DNA of 64,000 bases from NCBI GenBank assembly GCA_015066175.1, contig SVOW01000014.1, forward strand, positions 30,583 through 94,582, given 5' to 3'. This DNA comes from Oscillospiraceae bacterium (GTDB lineage Bacteria; Bacillota; Clostridia; Oscillospirales; Acutalibacteraceae). The notes under the pieces were generated by a model that was not told the origin of the DNA, made no database searches, and worked only from the letters and a program-made list of their open reading frames with translations. Both the position numbers and the translations under genes were made by a program. Positions within the stretch are counted from its first letter, which is position 1. Each line of letters opens with the position of its first letter. Shown piece by piece: positions 16,960 through 25,609 of the stretch.

Positions 16960-18570
16960 TTAGTCGTCTTTTTCTTCTTCTTCTACTTTTTCATAGATAA
17001 ATTCATCAACAAGTTCTCTCGTTTCGTCAATATCTATTGAAAGCACAGCTTGTCCGTCTATCGTTTCATTTGCATATTCTCCGTCAAAAGGAACTCTGCT
17101 CTGCACAATTTCGTATTTTATACAGAACAATGCACTTTCCGCAAAAACAGTAAGCTGCAGCGGACTCATATCTGTTTCAATATACTGCATCACATTTTCA
17201 GCCATATCAAGCAAATCCAACGGGTTTGCATTTTTTGCTGATTCAATAATTGCAGAAATTACTTTTCTCTGCCTTTGTGTTCTGTAAAAATCGCTGTCAA
17301 GTTTTCTTATTCTTACGTATACAAGAGCTTCTTCACCATTGAGTTCAACTTCTTCTCCGTAATCAATGTTCTGCCTTGTTGTTTCGTTGATAAATTCTGC
17401 TTCTCTTTCTTCTACCTCAACTGTTACACCACCAAGGCTGTCAACAATATCTTTGAAAGCTTCAAAATCAACAAGAATATAGTTATCAACTTTTACATCG
17501 AAATTGTGATCAATTGTTTCCATTACAAGTTCTGCTCCGCCGTATCTGCACGCAGCATTCATTTTGGCATATCCGTGCCCGGGAATTTCAACCCATGTAT
17601 CTCGCATGAAAGAAAGCATTTTTATCTGCTCATTTTTCTTATCAATAGAAATAAGCATCATCGTATCGCTTCGTGAATTTTCATCATCATTTCTTTCATC
17701 CACACCTATAAGCAATATGTTGTATACATATTCCTTGTCAAGAATGTTAATAATAGAATCGAGTGAATCATTTTCCCCTGTTCCGTTATATTCAACCTTT
17801 GTGAAAAATGAATATATATAACCGGTAACAGCACCGAATGCAATCACAACTACCAGAAACAATGAAAGCAACACTTTCCAGAAAACACCGCGTCTTTTTC
17901 TTCTTTTCGGCAACTCACCGGATGCTCCGCCTTTTGAAAATTCGGCTGACTGAGACTGCCGTTTATTTGCTGTTTTCTGTTTTATATCAAATTCTTTTTT
18001 ATAATCATCGAAATTCTTTTGCCTTGGGGATACCTGAACATTCGGCTGATTATAAACTTGTTGCTGATTAGGTTGCACATATTGTTGTCTCTGCACAGGA
18101 CGAGGCTGCGGCTGAACATACCGCTGATTTTGAATCTGTTGCTGTGGCTGAACATATTGTTGCCTTTGCACCTGCTGCGGCTGTGGTTGTGCATATTGCT
18201 GATTCTGCATCCGTTGCTGTGGCTGAACATATTGCTGCCTTTGCACCTGCTGTGGCTGCGGTTGTACATATTGCGGATTCTGCATCTGTTGCTGTGGCTG
18301 AACATATTGTTGCCTTTGCATCTGCTGCGGCTGTGGTTGTGCATATTGCGGATTCTGCATCTGTTGCTGTGGCTGAACATATTGTTGCCTTTGCACCTGC
18401 TGCGGCTGTGGTTGCACAAACTGCTGATTTGCTTTTTCTGCTGCAGCTTTTGCGTTTGCACGTCTCACCATATCTATATATACATCGCGATTGTTTGAAC
18501 CTGAATCGGAAGTGTTATGACTTTTGTTTACAGGTATATCAGACTGACCATGTCCGTTATAATCTGCCAA
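16960..18570 (-). CDS. LytR-CpsA-Psr (LCP) family cell-wall glycopolymer ligase with Pro/Gln repeats
   Basis: A roughly 536-residue membrane protein. LCP enzymes transfer glycopolymers from lipid carrier to peptidoglycan outside the cell. Counted from the ATG at 18579, residues 52-185 are a cytoplasmic Pro/Gln-rich region with a 25-residue repeat (QYVQPQ recurs at 66, 91, 116, 141 and 166). A basic RRKRR precedes one membrane helix (233-258), then the LCP domain (about 285-475) with NSRSDTMM, FMRDTWVEIPG and RIRKLDSDFYRTQRQR. The ribosome binding site AAGGGAG abuts the ATG, so I favour the TTG at 18568-18570, 9 bases away. The acidic tail is EEEEKDD. The repeats are unusual for the family. 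Confidence 0.88.
   Translation of the reverse strand: MADYNGHGQSDIPVNKSHNTSDSGSNNRDVYIDMVRRANAKAAAEKANQQFVQPQPQQVQRQQYVQPQQQMQNPQYAQPQPQQMQRQQYVQPQQQMQNPQYVQPQPQQVQRQQYVQPQQRMQNQQYAQPQPQQVQRQQYVQPQQQIQNQRYVQPQPRPVQRQQYVQPNQQQVYNQPNVQVSPRQKNFDDYKKEFDIKQKTANKRQSQSAEFSKGGASGELPKRRKRRGVFWKVLLSLFLVVVIAFGAVTGYIYSFFTKVEYNGTGENDSLDSIINILDKEYVYNILLIGVDERNDDENSRSDTMMLISIDKKNEQIKMLSFMRDTWVEIPGHGYAKMNAACRYGGAELVMETIDHNFDVKVDNYILVDFEAFKDIVDSLGGVTVEVEEREAEFINETTRQNIDYGEEVELNGEEALVYVRIRKLDSDFYRTQRQRKVISAIIESAKNANPLDLLDMAENVMQYIETDMSPLQLTVFAESALFCIKYEIVQSRVPFDGEYANETIDGQAVLSIDIDETRELVDEFIYEKVEEEEKDD
18081..18420 (-). repeat. 75-bp coding tandem repeats in the LCP gene
   Basis: Four to five imperfect 75-bp units encode the 25-residue Pro/Gln/Tyr repeat. 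The regular period produces long antisense open frames that are not genes. Confidence 0.85.
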
Positions 18571-18663
18571 GTTTATCATCTCCCTTGAATTAAATTACAA
18601 TCAAAATTATTTTACAACAAAAACAGTCAATATGCAAGTGAAAACTAAAATTGGCTTATTTTG

Positions 18664-18692
18664 TTGACAAACACCTTAATTTGTTTTAAAAT
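18664..18692 (+). promoter_or_regulatory. Sigma-A promoter of RNase P RNA
   Basis: TTGACA (18664-18669) and TAAAAT (18687-18692) are 17 bases apart; the predicted start, about 18699, matches the first base of the RNA. Confidence 0.8.
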
Positions 18693-18698
18693 CTATAC

Positions 18699-19034
18699 GA
18701 GAAGGTTGGGCAGTCGCGGCTGATTTTTTCAGACGAGGAAAGTCCGAGCCCCACAGAGCAGGATAACGGCTAACGGCCGCCGAGGGTGACCTTAGGGAAA
18801 GTGCATAGAAATATACCGCCATGATTTTTTCACGGTAAGGTTGAGATGGTGCGGTAAGAGCGCACCGGTGTGCAGGAGACTGCACAGCCAAGTAAACCCT
18901 ATCCGGAGCAACACCGACTGAGATTTTGCATTTGCTCGATGTATATCTCGAAAGGTGGCTTGAACGTTACGGCAACGTAACGTCTAGACAGATGATTGCC
19001 TTAAACGACAGAACTCGGCTTACAGACCTTCTCA
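18699..19034 (+). ncRNA. rnpB: RNase P RNA component
   Basis: This is the catalytic RNA of RNase P, which matures the 5' ends of tRNAs. Conserved blocks are visible: GAGGAAAGTCCGAGCCCC near 18735, GCAGGATAACGGCTAACGGC near 18759, GGTAAGAGCGCACCG near 18853, AGTAAACCC near 18891, and CAGAACTCGGCTTACAGACC near the 3' end. The terminal helix pairs GAGAAGG (18699 on) with CCTTCTC (19027-19033), and a T6 run follows as the terminator. It lies divergent from the LCP gene with its own promoter. Confidence 0.97.
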
Positions 19035-19068
19035 TTTTTTAATAATAACCGAAAGGGAAATATACACA

Positions 19069-19365
19069 ATGGTAAAACACATGATTATCTGGAAACTCAA
19101 AGACGAAGTTTCCGACAAAGAAGCTTGCAAAAAAGATATCAAAATTGCGTTGGAAGGTCTTGTAGGTAAAATCGACGGGCTTAAAGAAATGCATATTTTA
19201 ACAGAAGGTTTTTCTGCTTCAACAGGCGATATTATGATGGATTCAACTTTTGAAAATGCTGCTGCACTGGCTTCTTATCAGAAGCATCCTCTCCATGTTG
19301 AAATCGCAAACAGCAAAGTAAGACCTAATGTAGATACAAGGCTTTCTTTTGATCACGAAGTTTAA
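19069..19365 (+). CDS. Dabb-family (stress-responsive A/B barrel) protein
   Basis: A 98-residue ferredoxin-like dimeric alpha/beta barrel protein. It begins with MVKHMIIWKLKDE and ends with RPNVDTRLSFDHEV, both typical of the Dabb domain, including the conserved His near the start. The family includes small stress-related proteins of unclear activity. AAAGGGAAA precedes the ATG. It directly follows rnpB and is closed by a hairpin terminator. Confidence 0.88.
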   Translation: MVKHMIIWKLKDEVSDKEACKKDIKIALEGLVGKIDGLKEMHILTEGFSASTGDIMMDSTFENAAALASYQKHPLHVEIANSKVRPNVDTRLSFDHEV

Positions 19366-19381
19366 TTTAAACAAAACAAAA

Positions 19382-19425
19382 CGGCAGGTATAACTCTTTG
19401 ATGAGATATACCTGCCGATATTTTT
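19382..19425. terminator. Bidirectional terminator between the Dabb gene and the DUF368 gene
   Basis: An 11-bp stem CGGCAGGTATA (19382-19392) with TATACCTGCCG (19407-19417), followed by a T-rich run; convergent genes lie on both sides. Confidence 0.8.
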
Positions 19426-20257
19426 ATTTTTCAATCGCATGCTTCTGATTGAATTTATCAAGGAGCAAAGCAGCCACTATGCCGAAAACTATGCAAACAA
19501 TATTGATAACACAACTTAAGACTGATTCTGCAAAACTCGGGAAAGGTATAATCATAACTGTTGCTGCAATAACAACACCTACAATACCATGGAAAGCAAC
19601 CGAATAATGCTTATCAAACAAAGCATTGACTGCCTTGGCAAAAAGAATGATTGTAACTAAAGCTCCTATCCCGCCGGGGATAAGCACTTTTAAATCAAAA
19701 TTTCCTATTCCTTCCACAAAAGGCTCATATAAATTAAGAGGCATCAACAATGTTGAAAAGCTCATTCCGGGAGCAATAAGACTTAAAGCAAGACAAAATC
19801 CGCAGAATAAATACCAGAAGAAATTAGGAACAATGCTCACCTGAAAAACTTTAAGGCTGATTAACAATGCAAAAATAAACGCCATCGCAACACCTAAAGA
19901 AACAAACGAGCCTTTGCTTCTTCCCTGTTCCCCTGCTTCTTTAAAAAGAGAAGGAAGCATACCTGCTATAAGGCCCACAAAAACACATACTGACGGTTCA
20001 GGGTATTTATCAAGTAAAAACGACAAAAGTTTTGAAATCCCTAAAAATCCTATAACTCCACCGATACCGGCAGGAATCAGTTTGGGCACATGTGTTTTGA
20101 ATTTGTGAATCGGGTCTGCCAGAAATTCCATAATGGTTTTGTAAATCCCGAAAATCACACAAAGCACACCGCCTGAAATTCCGGGAAGCACTGCACCGAG
20201 TCCGATCAAAGAGCCTTGCAACACTCTGATAAAAATTGATTTTTTATTTGTTTTCAT
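19424..20257 (-). CDS. DUF368 membrane protein, candidate polyprenyl-phosphate translocase
   Basis: A 277-residue polytopic membrane protein with about eight helices. It starts at the ATG at 20255-20257, preceded by AGAGGAG. The hallmark GLGAVLPGISGGVL near residue 15 and the paired SLIAPGMSFSTLL near residue 155 define DUF368. Members (PopT-type) have been reported to recycle undecaprenyl phosphate from the outer to the inner leaflet of the membrane, supporting cell-wall synthesis. That function is assigned from family knowledge. The gene stands alone, convergent with the Dabb gene. Confidence 0.88.
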   Translation of the reverse strand: MKTNKKSIFIRVLQGSLIGLGAVLPGISGGVLCVIFGIYKTIMEFLADPIHKFKTHVPKLIPAGIGGVIGFLGISKLLSFLLDKYPEPSVCVFVGLIAGMLPSLFKEAGEQGRSKGSFVSLGVAMAFIFALLISLKVFQVSIVPNFFWYLFCGFCLALSLIAPGMSFSTLLMPLNLYEPFVEGIGNFDLKVLIPGGIGALVTIILFAKAVNALFDKHYSVAFHGIVGVVIAATVMIIPFPSFAESVLSCVINIVCIVFGIVAALLLDKFNQKHAIEK

Positions 20258-20403
20258 AAATCTGACTCCTCTGCAATCAATCATCTGAATATACTGAATT
20301 ATATCACAGCTCCTTAAATATTTCAATCAACTTCCCCTGAATTTATATAAATTGTTTTGTCATCTATATTAATTATAAAAAAGTTTTTTCAACATTATGT
20401 ATA

Positions 20404-20438
20404 AAACCTCCGTAAAAATACTTTTTCACGGAGGTTTC
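20404..20438 (-). terminator. Terminator of glycogen phosphorylase
   Basis: AAACCTCCGT (20404-20413) pairs with ACGGAGGTTT (20428-20437), extended by an A/T-rich inner helix. Confidence 0.7.
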
Positions 20439-20463
20439 TTGATTCTGTAATCTTTATTTCAGA

Positions 20464-22875
20464 TTAAAATGCGCTGTGTGCATTCCAGATGTTTTTAGCA
20501 TATTCGTTAATTGCTCTGTCAGCAGCAAACACACCTGCACCTGCAATGTTTTCGAGTGACATCTTGTTCCACTTTTCTCTATCAAGCCATACTTCATCAG
20601 AAAGTTTCTGTGCTTTTGAATAATCTGCAAAATCAGCAAGAACCATATATGGGTCGTGATGAAGAATTGTAGCAGCAATTTCCGGGAATTTCTTTCCGTT
20701 GATTCCGCCCAGAATGAAATCAATAACAGCGTGAAGTTCTGCATTGTTCTCATAGTAATTCATGGGAACATAGCCGTTCCTCTGAAGTTTTCTTACTTCT
20801 TCTGTTCTCATACCGAACAGGAACATATTTTCATCGCCTACAGCCTGATTGATTTCAACGTTCGCACCATCAAGTGTACCCATTGTGATAGCACCATTAA
20901 TCATAAGCTTCATATTACCTGTACCGCTGGCTTCAGTTCCGCAGAGTGAAATCTGCTCACTGATATCTGCAGCAGGCATAAGTCTTTCAGCCATTGTTAC
21001 ATTATATTCCTGCATATAAACAACTTTAAGAAGTCCTTTGATTGACTGGTCGTTGTTAATCATATCAGCAAGAGCATGAATGAAATTGATAATTCTCTTT
21101 GCCATTTCATATCCCGGAGCAGCTTTTGCACCGAAAATATAAGTTCTTGGCACCCAGTTACCGTTGGGATTTGCTTTGATTGCAAGATATCTTGAGAGAA
21201 TGTTGAAAGCATTGAGATGCTGACGTTTATATTCGTGGAGACGTTTTACCTGCACATCGAAAACAGAATTAGGATCAACAATAATTCCGTTAGTCTGCTT
21301 GATAAGTTTTGCAAAATCTGCTTTATTCTGAGTTTTGATTTTTGAAAGTTCTTCAAGCACAGCAGAATCATCTGAATATTTTCTCAGTTTTTCAAGCTCA
21401 TCACCATTATAAACATAACCATCACCGATAAGGTCATTAAGAAGTGTGCAGAGTCTGGGATTTGACTGACAAAGCCAACGTCTGTGAGCAATACCGTTAG
21501 TAACGTTTTTGAATTTATCAGGAGTGATGTTATAGAAACTGTTGAAAACAGTGTCTTTAAGAATCTGGCTGTGAAGTGAAGAAACACCGTTTACGCTATG
21601 GCTTGCTGCAACGCAGAGATTAGCCATTCTTACAACTGCTTCATCCCCTGAAACGATAGCCATTTCTTCCACTTTGTTTGCATCACCTGTTGAATTCCAG
21701 ATAAATGAACGATATCTGTTATCAATTTCTTTTACTATCTGATAAATTCTGGGAAGAAGCATTCTGAAAAGACCAACAGGCCAGCATTCAAGAGCTTCCT
21801 TCATAACAGTATGGTTTGTGTAAGCAACTGTTTTTGTAACAATGTTCCATGCATCATCCCAACCATATCCGCATTCGTCAAGGAGAATACGCATAATTTC
21901 AGGAATTGCAAGTGTGGGATGAGTATCGTTGATGTGTACTGCAACTTTTTCGGGAAGATTGTCAACTGAGCCGTATTTTCTGAGATGACGTCTGATAATG
22001 TCCTGAATTGATGCAGAAACAAAGAAGTACTGCTGTTTTAGTCTTAAGCTCTTTCCTTCAGGATGTTTATCTTCAGGGTAAAGAACTTTACTGATAACTT
22101 CTGCCATAGCATTTTCTTCAACAGCCTGAAGGTAGTTACCGTTGTTGAATTCTTTCATATTGATTCCGGGTGCTTTTGCAGACCAGAGTCTTAAAATGCT
22201 TATGCCTTTTCCGTCTTTACCTGCAACATACATATCGTATGGTACTGCTTTGATTTTTGTTGAATTCACAACTTCAACGTGGTGATAATGCTCTTCCCAT
22301 GTGTCGATAACGTCACCGCCGAAATGAACATCAACTGATGAGCCTTCTCTCTGTGTAAGCCATACTTCACCGCCGGGAAGCCAGTTATCGGGAAGTTCAT
22401 TCTGCCAGCCATCAACAATAAGCTGTTTGAAAATACCGAATTCATAAAGAATTGAATATCCCATTGCAGGATATCCCTGAGTTGCAAGACCATCAAGGTA
22501 GCATGCAGCAAGTCTGCCGAGACCACCGTTGCCCAAACCTGCATCAGGCTCACAATCATAAAGTTTTTCCATCACAATACCGAAATCCTTAAGTGCTGAA
22601 GTAAAAGTTTTTGTAAGGTTCAGGTTGTAAAGAGTATTTTTAAGTGAACGACCCATGAGAAATTCCATTGAAAGGTAGTAAACTCTTTTTGAATTAGCTT
22701 TATCTGCAACTTCTTCAAACTCATGTCTGCCGTCACGCATCATTTCTTTTGTGATCATAGCAACTGCTTTATAAAACTGTTCATAAGTTGCATCTTCGGG
22801 AGTCACACCGAAATAAAGAGAAAGGTTTTTAGTAATCATTTCCTGTGCTTGCTTCTTTGTAAGTGAATATTTCAT
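20464..22875 (-). CDS. glgP: Glycogen/starch/alpha-glucan phosphorylase
   Basis: An 803-residue GT35 phosphorylase releasing glucose-1-phosphate from alpha-1,4-glucans. Signatures in order: YYLSMEFLMGR near residue 70, GLGNGGLGRLAACYLDG near 112, the KRLHEYKRQ block near 525, and EASGTGNMKLMINGA near 630, whose Lys carries the PLP cofactor. The length is typical. It stands alone with its own promoter and terminator. Together with other sugar genes it indicates use of storage or dietary glucans. Confidence 0.95.
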   Translation of the reverse strand: MKYSLTKKQAQEMITKNLSLYFGVTPEDATYEQFYKAVAMITKEMMRDGRHEFEEVADKANSKRVYYLSMEFLMGRSLKNTLYNLNLTKTFTSALKDFGIVMEKLYDCEPDAGLGNGGLGRLAACYLDGLATQGYPAMGYSILYEFGIFKQLIVDGWQNELPDNWLPGGEVWLTQREGSSVDVHFGGDVIDTWEEHYHHVEVVNSTKIKAVPYDMYVAGKDGKGISILRLWSAKAPGINMKEFNNGNYLQAVEENAMAEVISKVLYPEDKHPEGKSLRLKQQYFFVSASIQDIIRRHLRKYGSVDNLPEKVAVHINDTHPTLAIPEIMRILLDECGYGWDDAWNIVTKTVAYTNHTVMKEALECWPVGLFRMLLPRIYQIVKEIDNRYRSFIWNSTGDANKVEEMAIVSGDEAVVRMANLCVAASHSVNGVSSLHSQILKDTVFNSFYNITPDKFKNVTNGIAHRRWLCQSNPRLCTLLNDLIGDGYVYNGDELEKLRKYSDDSAVLEELSKIKTQNKADFAKLIKQTNGIIVDPNSVFDVQVKRLHEYKRQHLNAFNILSRYLAIKANPNGNWVPRTYIFGAKAAPGYEMAKRIINFIHALADMINNDQSIKGLLKVVYMQEYNVTMAERLMPAADISEQISLCGTEASGTGNMKLMINGAITMGTLDGANVEINQAVGDENMFLFGMRTEEVRKLQRNGYVPMNYYENNAELHAVIDFILGGINGKKFPEIAATILHHDPYMVLADFADYSKAQKLSDEVWLDREKWNKMSLENIAGAGVFAADRAINEYAKNIWNAHSAF

Positions 22876-22930
22876 ACTATTCCTCCAAAAATTTATTAAA
22901 AAAACGCTTATTTTCGCGTGTCTATTGTAT

Positions 22931-22959
22931 ATTTTACACTAAAAATTATAAAATTTCAA
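22931..22959 (-). promoter_or_regulatory. Sigma-A promoter of glycogen phosphorylase
   Basis: On the minus strand TTGAAA (22954-22959) and TAAAAT (22931-22936) are 17 bases apart, 56 bases before the start. Confidence 0.65.
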
Positions 22960-23127
22960 TAGTAATAGCAAGATTTATTATAATATTATCTGAGAAATAT
23001 AATAATATTTTAAAAATTAAAAATATCTAATAATTTTTAAATTTATATTTTACCTCTTTATTCTGCACAAAAAGTATAGTATAATACAAAGGTAGTATTA
23101 ATTTTTATGAAAGAAAGAGATGATAAT

Positions 23128-23472
23128 ATGAAAAGAAACAGAGTTGTACTCCATATCTGCGGTCAGGATTTTCCCATTGCAACTGACAGCTCAATTGCTC
23201 ACGTAAGACAGTTAGGTGAAGATATCAATGCAAAAATGAGTGAAATACTTTCTGCAAGCAAAAGGGTTACTTTTGCTCAGGCAGCAATTCTCACTGCTCT
23301 TGACTATGCAGACATTGCGAAAAAAAATGAACAGAGCATTGAAGCTTTACGCTCTCAGCTTTCAGGATATCTTTCTGATGCAGAAGATTCAAAATTGAAT
23401 TTTGAACTTGTGAAAAAAGAAAACGAAAAATTAAAAGCAGAGATAGAGAAACTTAAAGCAAAAGTAGGAAAA
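23128..23472 (+). CDS. zapA: Cell division protein ZapA
   Basis: A roughly 115-residue FtsZ-associated protein that stabilises the Z-ring. It begins MKRNRVVLHICGQDFPI, the usual ZapA beta-hairpin, then has the helix with RVTFAQAAILTALDYAD and a C-terminal Lys/Glu coiled coil. I start it at the ATG at 23128 rather than 23107, since AAAGAGATGAT is placed before it. TATAAT at 23080-23085 may be its -10 box. It lies immediately before the U32 gene, a pairing common in Clostridia. Confidence 0.9.
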
Positions 23473-23476
23473 TAAA

Positions 23477-25540
23477 ATGAGTGAAATTTTAGCTCCGGCA
23501 GGCTCTTTTGATGCTTTAGTCGCTGCAGTAAGATGCTCTGCTGATGCGGTATATCTTGGAGCAGAAGATTTCAACGCACGTGCAAATGCTAAAAATTTTG
23601 ACAGAGAATCTCTGAAAGAAGCTGTAAAATATTGTCACGAAAGAAATGTTAAAGTTTATCTGACTCTTAACACCATCATTTCAGATGATGAGCAAGAAAA
23701 AGCAGAAGACCTTATTTCTTTCTGCGGTAAAATCGGTATAGACGCTTTTATTATTCAGGATTTATCTCTTGTCGAAAAAATCAAACGCCTTGCACCTGCC
23801 TGCCATATTCATGCTTCAACTCAGATGTCCGTTCAGACTGCAGAGGGAATAAATTTTCTTGAAAGTCTTGGCTTTTCAAGGGCAGTTGTACCGAGAGAAC
23901 TCTCCCGTGAAGAAATAAAAAAATTAGCTGAAAACACAAATATCGAACTTGAGGTTTTCGTTCACGGTGCATTGTGTATGTCTGTTTCGGGACAATGCTA
24001 TATGAGTGCAATGCTCGGCTCAAGAAGCGGCAACCGTGGTTTGTGTGCACAGCCATGCAGACTGCCTTTCAGCTCCGATAAATCAGGAAGATGCGACTTA
24101 AGTCTGAAAGATAACTCTCTTGTTCCATATCTGAATGAGCTTGCACAGATGAGAGTTGCCTCTTTCAAAATTGAAGGCAGAATGAAACGGCCCGAATATG
24201 TGGCAGCTGCTGTTACTTCCTGCAGAAACGAACTGGACAATACAAAAAATGAAAAAATTGAAAAATCTCTCAGAGCTGTTTTTTCACGTTCAGGATTCAC
24301 CGACGGATACTATCTTAACCAAAGAGGCAAAGATATGTTCGGCACTCGCGAAAAAGACGACGTTGTTGCTGCAAAAGATGTATTAGGTGACCTTGCACGA
24401 TTGTACGAAAAAGAAACTCCCCGTTTTAAAGTTGATTTCGATTTCTTTATGAGAGAAAACGAAAAAATTTCTCTTTGTGCAGCCTGTGGAGAAATAAACA
24501 TAAAAACTGATTCAGACTGTGTTGCCGAAAAAGCCATAAAAAGGGAAATCAATGCTGATGATATCAGAGAGCAACTTTCAAAACTCGGCGGCACACCCTT
24601 TTATGCAGGTGAAATTATCGCAGACATCCAAAAGGGATTGTCAATCCCCATTTCTGCCATAAACAAACTGCGTAGAGATGCAGTGGAAAAACTTCAGCAG
24701 AAAATTCTCGAAGCAAACACTCCCCAGGTTATACATTCGGCTCAACAGACAAAAAAAGATTTGCCTGTTAAAAAACAAGCAGGTTCACAGCAGAAAACAT
24801 ATCTTATTTTCAGCAATAAAAATCAGGTACCTGACGATATCAGCAACGATTACATTCTTGTTTTCCCGTTGAATGCTTCTGAAAAATTGTTTGAAAAATA
24901 TCTTGAAAAAGGCAATCAGGTTTGCGCTGAGCTTCCACGTGGAATTTTTGGCAATGCAGAAGCTGTCGAAAAGAAATCAGAAAAATTATTCAACATCGGC
25001 GTTAAAAGATTTTTTTGCCCCACAATAGATTCTGCAGTAATCGCAAAAAAAATCGGTGCTGATATAACAGCATCTTTCGGGTCCAATATTTTCAACAGTT
25101 TTTCCCTTGACGTCTGGAAAAACAAATTTGCGGATGAAGCAATTTTATCAGCAGAAATGACAACAGCACAGATGAACAAAATCAGTGGCGACATCAGAAC
25201 AGGTTTAATCTGTTACGGAAAACTTCCGTTAATGCTGACAAGAAACTGTCCTATGAACAACACCATTTCCTGCGACAAATGCAAAAAAACAGGTGCTCTC
25301 ACAGACAGAAAAGGCTTCGCTTTCCCCATTGATTGCTCATCAGGTTGCAGTGAAATTTTAAACAGCGTGCCCATTTATATGTGCGACAGAATTTCGGAAT
25401 TTGAAAATGCAGATTTCTTTGTGCTCAAATTCACAACAGAAACAAAAGATGAATGCACAGAAATTCTTGCAAACTATAAAACACGCAGCAAAGCCGAAAA
25501 GAAATACACACGCGGTCTTTATCAGCGTGGTGTTATATAA
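23477..25540 (+). CDS. Peptidase U32 family protein (RNA-hydroxylation type), RlhA-like
   Basis: A 687-residue protein annotated by family as peptidase U32, but the characterised relatives RlhA and TrhP introduce hydroxyl groups into 23S rRNA or tRNA. The N-terminal TIM-barrel begins ILAPAGSFDAL, and the signature region reads EVFVHGALC then GNRGLCAQPCR, with cysteines expected to bind an Fe-S cluster; a further CPMNN/CDKCKKTG cysteine group lies near 595-615. A middle insert of about residues 300-410 matches the DUF3656 domain of the long RlhA type. It starts one or two bases after zapA and is co-transcribed with it. Confidence 0.88.
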   Translation: MSEILAPAGSFDALVAAVRCSADAVYLGAEDFNARANAKNFDRESLKEAVKYCHERNVKVYLTLNTIISDDEQEKAEDLISFCGKIGIDAFIIQDLSLVEKIKRLAPACHIHASTQMSVQTAEGINFLESLGFSRAVVPRELSREEIKKLAENTNIELEVFVHGALCMSVSGQCYMSAMLGSRSGNRGLCAQPCRLPFSSDKSGRCDLSLKDNSLVPYLNELAQMRVASFKIEGRMKRPEYVAAAVTSCRNELDNTKNEKIEKSLRAVFSRSGFTDGYYLNQRGKDMFGTREKDDVVAAKDVLGDLARLYEKETPRFKVDFDFFMRENEKISLCAACGEINIKTDSDCVAEKAIKREINADDIREQLSKLGGTPFYAGEIIADIQKGLSIPISAINKLRRDAVEKLQQKILEANTPQVIHSAQQTKKDLPVKKQAGSQQKTYLIFSNKNQVPDDISNDYILVFPLNASEKLFEKYLEKGNQVCAELPRGIFGNAEAVEKKSEKLFNIGVKRFFCPTIDSAVIAKKIGADITASFGSNIFNSFSLDVWKNKFADEAILSAEMTTAQMNKISGDIRTGLICYGKLPLMLTRNCPMNNTISCDKCKKTGALTDRKGFAFPIDCSSGCSEILNSVPIYMCDRISEFENADFFVLKFTTETKDECTEILANYKTRSKAEKKYTRGLYQRGVI

Positions 25541-25559
25541 AGCAGGCAAAAAATGTTTG

Positions 25560-25588
25560 TTGAAAAATATTTTTAAGTCTGTTATAAT
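25560..25588 (+). promoter_or_regulatory. Sigma-A promoter of the PASTA-cohesin gene
   Basis: TTGAAA (25560-25565) and TATAAT (25583-25588) are 17 bases apart, 22 bases before the ATG. Confidence 0.75.
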
Positions 25589-25609
25589 TTCCGGGAAGGA
25601 GAGATAGCT

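Noticed and set aside
18081..18420. Possible CRISPR-like repeat array
   Set aside because: Repeats are contiguous with no spacers, have a codon period and encode Pro/Gln-rich protein in an intact gene.
18019..18593. Leu-rich or Ala/Val-rich repeat proteins on the plus strand
   Set aside because: They are reverse readings of the 75-bp coding repeats in the LCP gene; composition is set by the repeat, not by selection.
22876..23127. Intergenic stretch between glgP and zapA
   Set aside because: Apart from the glgP promoter and a possible -10 for zapA, I see no small gene, RNA or strong structure; it is simply AT-rich.
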